Shown here: in pieces, positions 1 through 10,957 of the stretch
How the letters are laid out: each line of letters starts with the position of its first letter
Numbering within the stretch: position 1 is the first letter of the stretch
Assembly (NCBI RefSeq): GCF_016583825.1
Contig: NZ_NRRV01000043.1
Span: forward strand, 1-45,359
Reading direction: 5' to 3'
Length of the DNA: 45,359 nt
DNA from: Thiohalocapsa halophila
Lineage (GTDB): Bacteria > Pseudomonadota > Gammaproteobacteria > Chromatiales > Chromatiaceae
The notes under the pieces: generated by a model
What the model was told of the DNA's origin: nothing
The model's database searches: none
Seen by the model: the letters and a program-made list of their open reading frames with translations, nothing else
Made by a program: the position numbers and the translations under genes

Positions 1-1
1 C

Positions 2-241
2 GAGCCCCAGGATCAGCGCCCCACCGCGGCCATTCCCCAACTACGGGAGATGGCGCCGCAGCGCCGCCGGGACCCCTCGGCGCTGCCGCAGACGGGAGCG
101 GACCCCTTCGCGCCCTCGACCGATGCCGCCCGAGCGCCGGCGCCTGCGCCGGTGCCCGACCCGGCGCCCGACCCAGCGCCCGCAGCCGCGCCACAGCGTC
201 CCGCCGAGACGCCCCTTCGCGTGGAGAAGCGCAGCCCATGA
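2..241 (+). CDS. 3' end of an unidentified gene, Pro/Ala-rich tail
   Basis: An open frame enters from the left edge and ends at the TGA at 239-241. The visible 79 residues begin with a mixed polar stretch. They continue into a proline/alanine/aspartate-rich low-complexity tail with repeated PAP and DPAPD-like units and end in a basic REKRSP-like terminus. No domain is recognisable, so the function is unknown; a disordered C-terminal tail of a larger protein is the simplest reading. The frame lies 60 bp upstream of mutM on the same strand and could share its transcript. Proline/alanine-rich open frames also arise by chance in GC-rich DNA, so confidence is moderate. Confidence 0.45.
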   Translation, partial: EPQDQRPTAAIPQLREMAPQRRRDPSALPQTGADPFAPSTDAARAPAPAPVPDPAPDPAPAAAPQRPAETPLRVEKRSP

Positions 242-301
242 GCCGAACAGGCGGCCGCACAGGCGCGTCGACGGCGATCCCCCAGGCTCGGGCGGGCTGA
301 G

Positions 302-1117
302 ATGCCGGAGCTGCCGGAAGTCGAGACCAGTCTGCGCGGCATCGCCCCCCACCTGCGGGGCCGGCGCATCGTGCGCCTCCTGGCGCGGGAGCGGCGGCTG
401 CGCTGGCCAGTGCCCGAGAGCGTGGACGCCGCCGTCGCGGGCCAGCCCATCGAGGCGGTCTCCCGCCGCGCCAAGTACCTGCTGCTGCACCTCCCGCGCG
501 GCGCCGTCATTCTGCATCTGGGCATGTCCGGCAGCCTGCGGGTGCTGCCGGCGGCCACGCCGCCGGCGCTGCACGATCACATCGACCTGGTACTGGACGA
601 CGGCCGCTGCCTGCGGCTGCGCGACCCGCGGCGCTTCGGCAGCCTGCATTGGGCGGCCCCGCCCGTGGAAGCCCATCCACTGCTGGCGCAGCTGGGGCCC
701 GAGCCCCTGTCGCCCGGCTTCGACGGCGCCCACCTGTATCGGCTGAGCCGCGGCCGCCGGGCGCCTGTCAAGACCTTCATCATGGACAGCCATGTGGTCG
801 TCGGCGTCGGCAACATCTATGCGAGCGAGGCCCTGCACCGCGCCGGTATCCATCCGCACCGCCCGGCCGGGCGGATCGCGCTGCCGCGCTACGAGCGCCT
901 GGCGGCGAGCATCAAGACGGTGCTCGCCGCGGCCATCGCCGAAGGCGGCACCAGCCTGCGGGATTTCGTGCAGGAGGACGGCAGCCCGGGCTACTTCGCC
1001 CGTGCGCTCCAGGTCTACGGGCGCGCGGGCCTGCCCTGCCCCGGCTGCGGCGAGCCCGTGCGCCAGCGCCGTATCGGTCAGCGCTCCAGCTTCTACTGCC
1101 CGCGCTGCCAGCGCTGA
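302..1117 (+). CDS. mutM: Formamidopyrimidine-DNA glycosylase (Fpg/MutM)
   Basis: Base-excision repair enzyme that removes 8-oxoguanine and formamidopyrimidines and nicks the abasic site. At 271 aa it has the usual family length. The protein opens with MPELPEVE, so after Met removal Pro is the N-terminal nucleophile and Glu is the adjacent catalytic acid. A conserved lysine sits at about residue 58 (RRAKYL). The C-terminus carries the zinc finger, with CPGC at 246-249 and CPRC at 266-269, and the DNA-binding GQRSS between. The ATG at 302 is fixed by this mature N-terminus. A short hairpin without a T-tract (1116-1131) follows the stop. All catalytic and zinc residues are present, so the enzyme should be active. 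Confidence 0.97.
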   Translation: MPELPEVETSLRGIAPHLRGRRIVRLLARERRLRWPVPESVDAAVAGQPIEAVSRRAKYLLLHLPRGAVILHLGMSGSLRVLPAATPPALHDHIDLVLDDGRCLRLRDPRRFGSLHWAAPPVEAHPLLAQLGPEPLSPGFDGAHLYRLSRGRRAPVKTFIMDSHVVVGVGNIYASEALHRAGIHPHRPAGRIALPRYERLAASIKTVLAAAIAEGGTSLRDFVQEDGSPGYFARALQVYGRAGLPCPGCGEPVRQRRIGQRSSFYCPRCQR

Positions 1118-1162
1118 GCCGGGTGCGGCTCTGCGAGCAGCCAGGCCGCGGTGGACGCGCTC

Positions 1163-1729
1163 TTAGTCGAACAACTCCCGCACCGCCAAGGCCAATCCCG
1201 GCAGGACGCCCGGCTCCTCGATCACGTCGTCCTGCCCGTAGATTCGGGCCTCGTCCGGGGAGCGATAGCAGGTCACGCGCCGGTTGCGCGGGTCGATGAT
1301 CCAGACGGCTTCGACGCCGCAGGCGAGGTACTCGCTGACCTTCTCATCGATCTCGGCCCAACGGTCGTTGGGCGAGACGACTTCGATGGTCAGCTCCGGG
1401 GGGACGTCGAGATAGCCGTCGGGCTGGGCTTGGGCCAGGCGCTCGTTGGAGATGTAGACGACATCGGCACCGCGGACCGTGTCGGGGTCATGCTGGGTGA
1501 TGATGCCGACCTCGCCGGGCATGACCTTGCCGAGCGCTTGGCGCTTCACGAAGCTCCCGAGCTCCCTTGCGATGTTCCCTTCGACGCTGGCGTGCGGATG
1601 GCCGGTGGGCGGCCTCTCGATGAATCTCCCTCTGACGAGCTCTCCCGGCGCAGTGGGGCCATGCCGCCAGAGGTCTTCAGCCGTGAGCATGGGGTCGGCA
1701 TGCGGGGGGCTTGGGGCCGCGATGGACAT
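1163..1729 (-). CDS. Uma2 family (DUF820) putative restriction-like nuclease
   Basis: A 188-aa protein of the Uma2/DUF820 family, which has a PD-(D/E)XK nuclease fold and unknown physiological role. The family pattern is visible: an N-terminal LTAEDLWRHG segment, a GELVRGRFIE strand, a central ADVVYIS strand with an acidic residue, then LTIEVVSPND with the E-V-x-S active-site strand. It continues with EKVSEYLACGVEAVWIIDP and the closing LPGLALAV. The gene stands alone between mutM and a degraded region, convergent with mutM. Uma2 genes are abundant in cyanobacteria and some purple bacteria and often behave as mobile orphan genes. Confidence 0.85.
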   Translation of the reverse strand: MSIAAPSPPHADPMLTAEDLWRHGPTAPGELVRGRFIERPPTGHPHASVEGNIARELGSFVKRQALGKVMPGEVGIITQHDPDTVRGADVVYISNERLAQAQPDGYLDVPPELTIEVVSPNDRWAEIDEKVSEYLACGVEAVWIIDPRNRRVTCYRSPDEARIYGQDDVIEEPGVLPGLALAVRELFD

Positions 1730-1829
1730 TGCGAAGCCTCGGCTTGCCGGTTGCGATGGGATCAGCTTAGGGGATGACGGCGATTGCGGGTAGGGCCTCG
1801 GGTGCGGGATCGTCTCCGCACGCAGCCCG

Positions 1830-2020
1830 TCAGGGCGGCGTCGCCGCCCTCAGCTCCGCGGCCAGCGCATCCAGGTCCCGCGCGAGCCGGGCGATGGCCG
1901 CCTCCGGTTGGCGTCCGCCCGCCACCGCAGGACCTCGCGCTGCGCGGCGTGATTGAGATATTCCTCCGTGAAGCGGCTGCGGTAGTCATTGCCGGTGCAG
2001 AGAAAGGGGCTGCGGCTCGT
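1830..2020 (-). pseudogene. Relic of a low-molecular-weight tyrosine phosphatase-like gene
   Basis: A minus-strand frame contains FLCTGNDYRSRFTEEYLNH, which carries the CX5RS phosphate-binding loop of low-molecular-weight protein tyrosine phosphatases (C-T-G-N-D-Y-R-S), followed by LRWRAD. After that the frame becomes nonsensical. A plausible helical C-terminal end (ARLARDLDALAAELRAATPP then stop at 1830-1832) continues in another frame. This suggests a short gene remnant with at least one frameshift and a missing middle. There is no good start codon with a ribosome site in front of the loop. The assignment rests on one motif, so it is tentative. Confidence 0.4.
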
Positions 2021-2112
2021 GGGTGGCCTGCCCGGGATGGCAAGCGCTGCCGGGTGCCGAGCGGGCGCTCCGAGTGCCCCCCCGGATGCGCTCTGCAGGC
2101 ACCGGACGCTGG

Positions 2113-3045
2113 TCATTGCGGCTGCTGGATGCCCGTGATCAGCCAGTCCCCATCCGGGCTCGCCCAGTCGTGGGCGACGTGCCAGATCTCGTCCAGCGGC
2201 TTCGCCGGGGCCTGCTCGTCCTCGCGGATGAGACCGGTGAAGCGCACGCTCGCCACCACCTGGTCGCCGTCGCGCTGAACGCCGAGGAGCTCGGCGTTCA
2301 GGGTGACCACCTCGGTGTAGCTCGGCGCATCGCCCAGTGACTCGCGCTCGCGCTTCAGCTCGGCGAAGAGCTGGGGCGCGGTGTACTCGCGAATGTCGCG
2401 GAAGTCCGCCTGGTCCCAGGCGGCCTGCAGGCGGATGAAATGGGTCTTGGCGCCCTGCGCGAAGCCGTCGGCGTCGAGCCAGGCGGGGGCCTCTGCGGCG
2501 CCGGGCTCGGCCACCGCGTTGGTGGGGCTGCCCTGCTGCGACTCCGAGCTGCCGCCGCCAAAGAGGCCGCCGAAGGACGGCGCCTCACCGGGCTGGGTGC
2601 CCGCCTGTGCACCCCCGTGACCGCCTGGCGTGAAGCCGGCGGGCGCCGGCCTCGGCCCGGGTGCGCGCTGCTGGCGCAGCATCCGGAACAGGAAGATGCC
2701 GCCGATGACCAGCGCCGCGATGATCAGGAAGTCGAAGGGTTGGAAGCCCTCGAAGGCGCCGCCGAAGAACAGCGACGCCAACAGCCCGCCGGCGGCGAGC
2801 CCGGCGAGGGGACCGAGGAAGCCCATGCCGCCGCGCGAGCGCTGGCCGGCCGCCCCGGCCTGGTTGGCGCGTTGATCCGCCGCCTGCTGGCGCTGCGGCG
2901 TCTGCGGTCGCTGCGCTTGCCGCGGCATGCTGTATTGCTTGCCGAGGCTGCGGCCGCCGCCGAAGCGCCGCGCATCGGCATCCTGCGGCAGCACCGTGGC
3001 GCCGACGACGAAGAGGCTCAGCATGGCAACAATGAAGGTCTTCAT
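2113..3045 (-). CDS. Tim44-like domain membrane protein
   Basis: A 310-aa protein. It has a cleavable-looking N-terminal segment (MKTFIVAMLSLFVVGATV), then a Q/R-rich linker. A glycine-rich hydrophobic hairpin follows (FLGPLAGLAAGGLLASLFFGG and a second span around FDFLIIAALVIGGIFLF). After a Gly/Ser/Gln-rich spacer comes a C-terminal Tim44-like domain (from about residue 195; YTAPQLFAELKRE, then strands ending DWLITGIQQ). In mitochondria Tim44 helps protein import; the bacterial homologues are envelope proteins of unknown role. The ATG at 3043-3045 overlaps the ggt stop codon in an ATGA arrangement, so the two genes are probably translationally coupled. The frame stays open far upstream, but that part is the complement of ggt in another frame and is not coding. 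Confidence 0.85.
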   Translation of the reverse strand: MKTFIVAMLSLFVVGATVLPQDADARRFGGGRSLGKQYSMPRQAQRPQTPQRQQAADQRANQAGAAGQRSRGGMGFLGPLAGLAAGGLLASLFFGGAFEGFQPFDFLIIAALVIGGIFLFRMLRQQRAPGPRPAPAGFTPGGHGGAQAGTQPGEAPSFGGLFGGGSSESQQGSPTNAVAEPGAAEAPAWLDADGFAQGAKTHFIRLQAAWDQADFRDIREYTAPQLFAELKRERESLGDAPSYTEVVTLNAELLGVQRDGDQVVASVRFTGLIREDEQAPAKPLDEIWHVAHDWASPDGDWLITGIQQPQ

Positions 3046-4874
3046 GGTGTCGTTCTCAGTGGCTGTGTCTGTGGTTGTGACCAATGGTTGGACGCGCCGG
3101 CGACGGGGATGGTTTCGATCAGCGCCGCGGCGCCGATGCCGCGCGGGTCGCTGGCAGCCTCGACCCTGTCCTGCGCGCGCTGCCAGTGCACCAGCTGCAT
3201 GTTGCCGTAGCGCCGGTCCGCGGTGGTCAGTGCATGGCCGCGGCGCTCGAGGCTTTGGCGCACCGCTGGTGACAGGGCCTGCGGCTCCACCACCACCTCG
3301 TCGGGCAGATATTGATGATGGAAGCGCGGCGCTGCCACCCAGTCTGCCGCGCTGCTCCCGGCGGCCGGCTCCAGCCCGGTGGCGGCGAGGATGCCGTGCA
3401 GGACCATGGTGATGATGCGGCTGCCGCCGGGGGTGCCGAGGATCACCACCTGCTCGTCGGACTCGACGAAGGTCGGGCTCATGCTGGAGAGCATGCGCTT
3501 GCCGGGGGCGATGGCGTTGGCCGCCCCGCCGATCAAGCCGTAGGCGTTGGGCACGCCGGGCTGCGCGGCGAAGTCGTCCATCTCGTCGTTCAGCAGCACC
3601 CCGGTGCCCGGCGGCACGAAGCCGGAGCCGAAGGGATAGTTGATGCTGAGCGTCGCGGCTACCCGGTTGCCGTGCGTGTCCAGGATGGAGAAATGCGTGG
3701 TGTCGGCGCCCGCGGGCCGCGCGAGGTCGGGCGGGCGGCTCGCGGTCGCACGGTCCATGCGAAAGTCCCGCATCAGCCCGGCGGCGTAGAAGGGATGGGT
3801 CAGGCGCTCCACCGGCACATCCACCTGATCCGGATCGCCCAGAAATACCGCCCGGTCGCGGTAGGCGCGGCGCATGGCCTCGATGATCACATGGGCGCGG
3901 TCGGCCGGATCCAGAGCCGCAAGGTCGAAGCCGCCGAGCATGTTCAGCATCTGCGCCAGGGCTACGCCGCCGGAGGACGGCGGTGCGGCGCTGACCAGGC
4001 GCCAATGGCCGGTTGGGGTATCGAAGCGGGCGGTGACCGGGGCGCGCTCCACCACGCGGTACTCGGCGAGGTCGCGCAGGCGCCAGATACCGCCGGCTTC
4101 GCGCACGCCAGCCACCAGCTTGCGGGCCAGGGCGCCGCCGTAGAAGCCGTCATGGCCCTCCCGGGCGAGGCGCAGCAGGGTCGCGGCGAGGTCGGGCTGG
4201 CGCAGTCGGGTGCCGGGCGCCGGTACGGCGCCGTCCGCCAGAAACAGCGCGGCCGCCGCCGGCGAGGCGGCGATGACGTCGCGGCGCCAGCGGGCGAGCC
4301 GGGTGTAGACCGGGTCGATCTCGAAGCCGTCCCGGGCGAGCTCGATGGCCGGCACCAGGCTCGCCGCCAGCGGCAGCCGTCCATAGCGCTCGGCGATGTG
4401 CACCAGCGCCGCCGGCGCCCCCGGGATGCCCGCCGCGAGCGGGCCGTTCAGGGAGCGCTCGGGCACGAAATCGCCGTCGGCGTCCAGGTACATGTCGGCG
4501 GTGGCGGCGAGCGGTGCGCGCTCGCGGCCGTCCACCATCACATCCCGACCGGTGTCCGCGACATGCAGCAGCCAGAAGCCGCCACCGCCGAGCCCGGAGC
4601 TGTAGGGCTCCACGACGGCCAGTGCGGCGCTGACGGCCACGGCGGCATCGAAGGCGTTGCCGCCGGCGCGCAGGATGTCGCTGCCTGCCGCAGTGGCCAG
4701 GGGATGGGCGCTGGCGATGGCCGCAGCCGGCGGCCGGGGTGGCGCCGCTTGTGCCGCCGCAGCCGAGAAGGCGAGCGTGAAGGCCAGCGACACAGCCATG
4801 AGCGCCATTGCGTACATCGGCTTGCCGCCGGGCGCTTCAGCGGCGCGCAGGACGAGCCGCCGGCGGTTGGGCAT
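3042..4874 (-). CDS. ggt: Gamma-glutamyltransferase (glutathione hydrolase)
   Basis: Ntn-hydrolase made as a precursor that self-cleaves into large and small subunits and removes the gamma-glutamyl group of glutathione in the periplasm. The family signature is intact: a conserved start (ASAHPLATAAG), GGNAFDAAVA, SSGLGGGGF near the N-terminus, and the autocleavage site DTTHFSILD, where the Thr of TTHFS becomes the nucleophile. This is followed by NDEMDDF and the GTPGGSRI segment. A hydrophobic signal peptide (MALMAVSLAFTLAF, AQA cleavage-like site) is present. The start is uncertain: ATG at 4874 supplies the basic n-region (MPNRRR), while ATG at 4880 or 4817 is also in frame. The gene begins just after a terminator closing the rsmD-coaD-fdx unit and overlaps the Tim44-like gene by 4 bp. 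Confidence 0.93.
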   Translation of the reverse strand: MPNRRRLVLRAAEAPGGKPMYAMALMAVSLAFTLAFSAAAAQAAPPRPPAAAIASAHPLATAAGSDILRAGGNAFDAAVAVSAALAVVEPYSSGLGGGGFWLLHVADTGRDVMVDGRERAPLAATADMYLDADGDFVPERSLNGPLAAGIPGAPAALVHIAERYGRLPLAASLVPAIELARDGFEIDPVYTRLARWRRDVIAASPAAAALFLADGAVPAPGTRLRQPDLAATLLRLAREGHDGFYGGALARKLVAGVREAGGIWRLRDLAEYRVVERAPVTARFDTPTGHWRLVSAAPPSSGGVALAQMLNMLGGFDLAALDPADRAHVIIEAMRRAYRDRAVFLGDPDQVDVPVERLTHPFYAAGLMRDFRMDRATASRPPDLARPAGADTTHFSILDTHGNRVAATLSINYPFGSGFVPPGTGVLLNDEMDDFAAQPGVPNAYGLIGGAANAIAPGKRMLSSMSPTFVESDEQVVILGTPGGSRIITMVLHGILAATGLEPAAGSSAADWVAAPRFHHQYLPDEVVVEPQALSPAVRQSLERRGHALTTADRRYGNMQLVHWQRAQDRVEAASDPRGIGAAALIETIPVAGASNHWSQPQTQPLRTTP

Positions 4875-4884
4875 CGACATCACA

Positions 4885-4909
4885 GAAAAAAGGCTCCGCG
4901 CGGGAGCCT
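4885..4909 (-). terminator. Rho-independent terminator after the ferredoxin gene
   Basis: Read on the minus strand, AGGCTCC and GGAGCCT form a 7-bp stem around a 5-nt loop and are followed by six T residues. It lies 36 bp downstream of the ferredoxin stop codon and just before the ggt start. It should therefore end the rsmD-coaD-fdx transcript and separate ggt from it. Confidence 0.85.
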
Positions 4910-4944
4910 CGATGCGAGTGGGCTTGAGGCGTCGCCCCCGGCGA

Positions 4945-6607
<1,663 letters not shown>

Positions 6608-8019
6608 TGGATGCCGCCTCCGCGGCGGCCCCGGCGTCCTTGCGGCTGCCGGTTTCGGTCGAGGCGCTCGCCGCGGCGTCGATCTCGGCCACGGACCCGC
6701 TGCCGGCGTCGCCGCCCACCATCACCACCGCCAGTCGCTGCGGATGCACACGGCGGCGGTAGGCGTCGCGGATCTGCTCGGCGCTCACCGCACGCACCCG
6801 CTCGGTGAAGCGGTCCAGGTAGTCGAGGGGCAGATCGTAGAACCCGATGATGGAGAGGTATTGGACAATCTTGCCGTTGCTCGCGATGCGCAGCGGGAAG
6901 CCGCCGGTGATGTTCTTGATGGCCGCCTCCAGCTCGTCCGCCGTCGGCCCCTCCTGCACGAAGCGCTCCAGGGTGTCCAGCATCACCTGCCGAGCCTCGT
7001 CCACCTGGGCGTTCTTGGTCTGAAGGCCCATGATCATCGGGCCGCGCTCCGCCATGGGCGCAAAGTAGCTGTAGGCGGAGTAGGACAGGCCGCGGCGCTC
7101 GCGCACCTCGTCCATCAGGATGGACACCAACCCGCTGCCGCCGAGGATGTGGTTGCCGACGTAGAGCGGGAAGTAGTCCGGGTCGCCGCGGCGCATGCCG
7201 GGCTGGCCCATGTAGAGATGCGTCTGACTGGACGGGAAGGCGATGCGCTCCACGGCGCCGGTGTCCAGGTCCGCCACAGGCGGCAGGGGTGCCGGCGGCT
7301 CCGCCTCGGGCAGGCCCGCCGTGAGCACCTCCGCGAGCACCTCCGCCTGGGCCCGGTCCACGGCGCCGACAATGGCGACGGTGGCATTGGACGCGGTGTA
7401 GTAGCGCTGGTGGAAGCGCACCAGGTCCTCGCGGGCCATCGCCGCCACGCTGTCGCGGTTGCCGTCGGGGTCCGTCGCATAGGGGTGCTTGCCGTAGACG
7501 GCGTGGTAGAGGGCGCGGCTTGCAACGCTGCCCGGGTCCTGCTCCTGCTGGCGCAGCCCCACCAGGGTGTTGGCCCGTACCCGCTCGAAGTCCGACTGCG
7601 GAAATTCCGGGGCCGCGAGCACCTTGGCGAGGATCTCCACGGCGGTGCCCAGGGTCTCGGGCTCGGTCAGGCTGCGCAGGCTGGCGTAGGCCATGTCGCG
7701 GCCGGCGCCGGTGCCGAACTCGGCGCCGACGGACTCCACGCGCTCGGCGATGGTGTCCGCGTCCAGGCCGCCGGCGCCCTCGGTGAGCATGTTGGCGGTC
7801 ATGCTCGCGAGGCCCGGCTGATCGCCGTCGCGGGCGCTGCCGGCGTCGAAGGCGATGCGCACATCCACCATGGGCAGGTCGGGCGCCGCGGCGTAGAGCA
7901 CCTCGGCGCCGGAATCCGTCCGCCAGGTCTCGATGTTGGGTGTCGCCGTCACCGGCGCGCTGAGTCCGAGCGCCAGGCAGGCAGCGCTCAGCAGGGCGGC
8001 GGGGAGCAGTCTCGTCGGC

Positions 8020-9408
8020 TTAGCGTGCATCGGCCAGGGCTCCGGTTGCGTTGCTGTTGTCGGCGCGGCGCTGTTCGCCGTTGCCGTCACCGTCCAGGGG
8101 CTGCGGGTCGAGCCGGGCGACGGTGCGCACCTCCGGCACCAGGTATTTGCGCGCGACGCTGCGGATCTGCTCCGGCGTCACGGCTGACAGTGCGTCCACG
8201 TAGCTGTCCACCAGCTCCCAGCCGAGGCCGACGGTCTCGAGCTGCCCCAGCTGCATGGCCTGGTAGAAGACGCTGTCCTTCTCGTAGACCTTACCGGCGA
8301 TGAGCTGGGTGCGGATGCGCTCCAGCTCGTCATCGGCGACCAGCTCCGTGCGCACGCGCTCGATCTGCTCGAGCAGCGCCGCCTCCAGCTCCTCGACGCT
8401 GTGGTCCTTCGCCGGTGTGCCGCTCAGACGAAAGAGTCCGGGCAGCCGCGAGAAGGCGTTGTAGCCCGCGCCGGCACTGGCGGCGATGCGCTCGCCGCGC
8501 ACCAGCTCGCGGCTGAAGCGGGCGCTGGCGCCGCCGTCCAGCACGGAGGCGAGCATCTCCAGCGCATAGGGCTCCCAGTCCTGCTCGGCATTGGCGAGCA
8601 CGGGCACCTTGTAGCCCATGATCAAGTACGGCTCTTTGGCCGGCGCCTTGACCACCAGCCGCCGCTCGCCGCGCTGCTCGGGCTCGCTGCGGGGTTTGGG
8701 CGGGGCCACGGGCTCCGCCTCCAGGGGGCCGAAGTGCTCCTCGGCGAGGGCGAAGACGGCTTGGGGGTCCACGTCACCCACCACCACGACGGTGGCGTTG
8801 TTCGGTGCGTACCACTTTTGATACCACTCGCGCAGGTCGTCAACCTGCATGGCCTCCAGGTCGCTGGGCCAGCCGATGATCGGGTTGCGGTAGGGCGAGG
8901 CCTGGTAAGCGACGGCCTGGAACTGCTCGTAGGTGAGAGATTGCGGGTCGTCGTCGGTGCGCAGGCGACGCTCTTCCTTGACCACTTCCAGCTCCTTGAC
9001 GAACTCTTCCTCCGGGAGGGTGAGGCGGCGCATGCGCTCGGCCTCCAGCTCGAAGGAGACCGCCAGCCGGTCGGCGGCCAGCGTCTGGAAATAGGCCGTG
9101 TAGTCGGTGCCGGTGAAGGCGTTCTCGTCGCCGCCGTTGTCGGCGATGATCTGCGAGAACTCGCCGGGCTCCAGATTCTCGGTGCCCTTGAACATCATGT
9201 GCTCCAGCACGTGGGAGACCCCGGTGATGCCCCCCGGCTCATAGCTGGAGCCCACCTTGTACCAGACCTGGGAGGTGACGATGGGCGCGCGCCGGTCCGG
9301 CTTCACCAGCACCTTGAGCCCGTTGTCGAGGACGCGCTCGTAGACTTCGGCCGCAGCGGGGCCGCTTATCCCCAGCAGCAGCACGAGCGCGAAAGGAAGC
9401 AATGGCAT
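8020..9408 (-). CDS. M16 family zinc metallopeptidase, catalytic subunit
   Basis: A 462-aa periplasmic insulinase-family protease. It has a signal peptide (LLPFALVLLLGISGPAAA), the zinc/catalytic motif HVLEH at 66-70 followed by MMFKGTE, and the downstream glutamate helix (SFELEAERM). A second, non-metal M16 domain follows. Together with the downstream gene it makes the common M16B pair found in proteobacteria; the native substrates are not established. The ATG at 9408 is chosen because it starts directly at the signal peptide. It is divergent from ftsY, with a 225-bp shared upstream region. Confidence 0.93.
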   Translation of the reverse strand: MPLLPFALVLLLGISGPAAAEVYERVLDNGLKVLVKPDRRAPIVTSQVWYKVGSSYEPGGITGVSHVLEHMMFKGTENLEPGEFSQIIADNGGDENAFTGTDYTAYFQTLAADRLAVSFELEAERMRRLTLPEEEFVKELEVVKEERRLRTDDDPQSLTYEQFQAVAYQASPYRNPIIGWPSDLEAMQVDDLREWYQKWYAPNNATVVVVGDVDPQAVFALAEEHFGPLEAEPVAPPKPRSEPEQRGERRLVVKAPAKEPYLIMGYKVPVLANAEQDWEPYALEMLASVLDGGASARFSRELVRGERIAASAGAGYNAFSRLPGLFRLSGTPAKDHSVEELEAALLEQIERVRTELVADDELERIRTQLIAGKVYEKDSVFYQAMQLGQLETVGLGWELVDSYVDALSAVTPEQIRSVARKYLVPEVRTVARLDPQPLDGDGNGEQRRADNSNATGALADAR

Positions 9409-9633
9409 AGTTGGAACACCCCTGTTGATCGCTGCCGCACCACGTGGCGGCCCTTGTCTATTGATACAATGCAGCGTTCCCCCGGCAGCGGCAACCTGAC
9501 AGCTTGGTAACTTGCCGGCGTGCGTGGCGGCTGCATGCTGGCCCGCACGCCACGCTCGCGCCTGCATCGTCCCGTAGCTTGCCGCTGCAATGCCGCAAGC
9601 CCCGGCTCTCCCGCTGATCTACAGATTCACACC

Positions 9634-10794
9634 ATGTTCGGATTCGGAAAGAAAAAGCCCCGGCCTCCTGCGCAGTCCGAGGCCGACGCGGCCCCGGGCG
9701 AAGCCGCGCCGTCCGCGCAGACACCGCCAGCACCGCAGCCGCCGTCGGCCCCTGAGACTGCAGCCCCGGCCGAGGCATCGACGTGGGCACCCGCTACCGA
9801 AGACGGCGGCGATTCCGGCCGCCTCGCACAGGCCATCGCCGAGCGTGCGAGCCGCCAGCAAGAGACCGAGTCGGGGCGGAGCTTCTTTCGCGGCCTGCGC
9901 AACGGCCTGGCCCGCACCCGCGAGGTGCTGAACGCCGACATCTCGGAGCTGGTGACCGGGCGCAAGGAGATCGACGAGGACCTGCTGGAGGAGCTGGAGA
10001 TGCTGCTGGTGGCCGCCGACGTGGGCGTGCCCGCCACGACGCGCATCATCGAAGACCTGGCCTATCGCGTGAAGCTCCGGGAGGTTTCAGACCCCCAGGG
10101 CCTGCTGGACGCCGTGCGCCGCCAGCTGGCGGACATCCTGCACCGCGCCGACTCGCCGGTGCGCCAGCCGGCCCCCGGCAGGCCGCAGGTGATCCTGATG
10201 GTGGGCGTCAACGGTGTCGGCAAAACCACGACCATCGGCAAGCTCACCAAGCAGCTGCAGGCGGAGGGCAACAAGGTCATGCTCGCCGCCGGCGACACCT
10301 TCCGCGCCGCGGCGGTGGAGCAGCTCCAGGCCTGGGGCGAGCGCAACGACGTGCCCGTCATCGCCCAGCATGCCGGCGCCGATCCCGCCTCGGTGGTCTA
10401 CGACGCACTGCAGGCTGCCACCGCGCGCGGCTTCGACGTGCTCATCGCCGACACCGCCGGACGGCTCCACACCAAAACCAACCTGATGGAGGAGCTGAAA
10501 AAGATCGTGCGGGTGATGCAGAAGATCGACCCGGACGCCCCGCACGAAGTCATGCTGGTGGTGGACGCCACCACGGGCCAGAATGCCCTGCACCAGGCCG
10601 TACAATTCAACGAGGCCGTGCCGATTACCGGCATCACCCTGACCAAGCTCGACGGCACCGCCAAGGGCGGTATTCTCTTCGCCATCGCCGAGCGACTCCA
10701 GGTGCCCTTCCGCTTCGTCGGCGTCGGCGAGAAGATCGAAGACCTGAAGCCCTTCGAGGCGGATATGTTCCTCGATGCGCTGATGTCACCTTGA
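9634..10794 (+). CDS. ftsY: Signal recognition particle receptor FtsY
   Basis: SRP-receptor GTPase that docks ribosome-nascent chain complexes at the inner membrane. The 386-aa protein starts with a basic amphipathic MFGFGKKK membrane-targeting segment. An acidic/Ala/Pro-rich A domain follows, then the N domain (LEELEMLLVAADVGV) and the G domain: P-loop GVNGVGKTT from about residue 191, AAGDTFRAAA, DTAGR and TKLDGTAKGG, ending in the GVGEKIEDLKPF signature. The ATG at 9634 fits the MFGF start of other FtsY proteins; an upstream in-frame ATG would add unrelated sequence. It heads the conserved ftsY-ftsE-ftsX cluster, but here a heptamer repeat element separates it from ftsE. Confidence 0.97.
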   Translation: MFGFGKKKPRPPAQSEADAAPGEAAPSAQTPPAPQPPSAPETAAPAEASTWAPATEDGGDSGRLAQAIAERASRQQETESGRSFFRGLRNGLARTREVLNADISELVTGRKEIDEDLLEELEMLLVAADVGVPATTRIIEDLAYRVKLREVSDPQGLLDAVRRQLADILHRADSPVRQPAPGRPQVILMVGVNGVGKTTTIGKLTKQLQAEGNKVMLAAGDTFRAAAVEQLQAWGERNDVPVIAQHAGADPASVVYDALQAATARGFDVLIADTAGRLHTKTNLMEELKKIVRVMQKIDPDAPHEVMLVVDATTGQNALHQAVQFNEAVPITGITLTKLDGTAKGGILFAIAERLQVPFRFVGVGEKIEDLKPFEADMFLDALMSP

Positions 10795-10801
10795 GGATGA
10801 G

Positions 10802-10947
10802 GGGCGAGTAACGAGTAGCGAGGCTCGAGGCGAGACAGCCGACCATCCGCACATACCTACATCCATCCTCACTGGCTCCTCGTTACTCGCCACTCGTTAC
10901 TCGTTACTCACCACTAGCCACTCGTTACTCGCATTAGCCACTCGCCC
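10802..10947 (+). repeat. Heptamer inverted-array element between ftsY and ftsE
   Basis: Left arm 10802-10834 is four 7-bp units (GGGCGAG, TAACGAG, TAGCGAG, GCTCGAG) plus a partial one. Right arm 10879-10947 is about ten units of the complementary type (CTCGTTA, CTCGCCA, CTCGTTA and variants). The arms are complementary and could fold over the 44-nt spacer, which contains CTGGCTCCT, also present in the 38.9-kb copy. The left arm starts 7 bp after the ftsY stop. The right arm ends 10 bp before the ftsE GTG, occupying the place of its ribosome site. Confidence 0.9.
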
Positions 10948-10957
10948 CTCCCCCACC

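Noticed and set aside
1116..1131. Intrinsic terminator of mutM
   Set aside because: The hairpin has only 6 bp and no T-tract.
3045..4005. Upstream extension of the Tim44-like frame (630 aa in total)
   Set aside because: This part is the ggt coding region read in another frame. It is Arg/Ala/Pro-rich without family sequence, and the MKTF start with signal segment fits at 3045.
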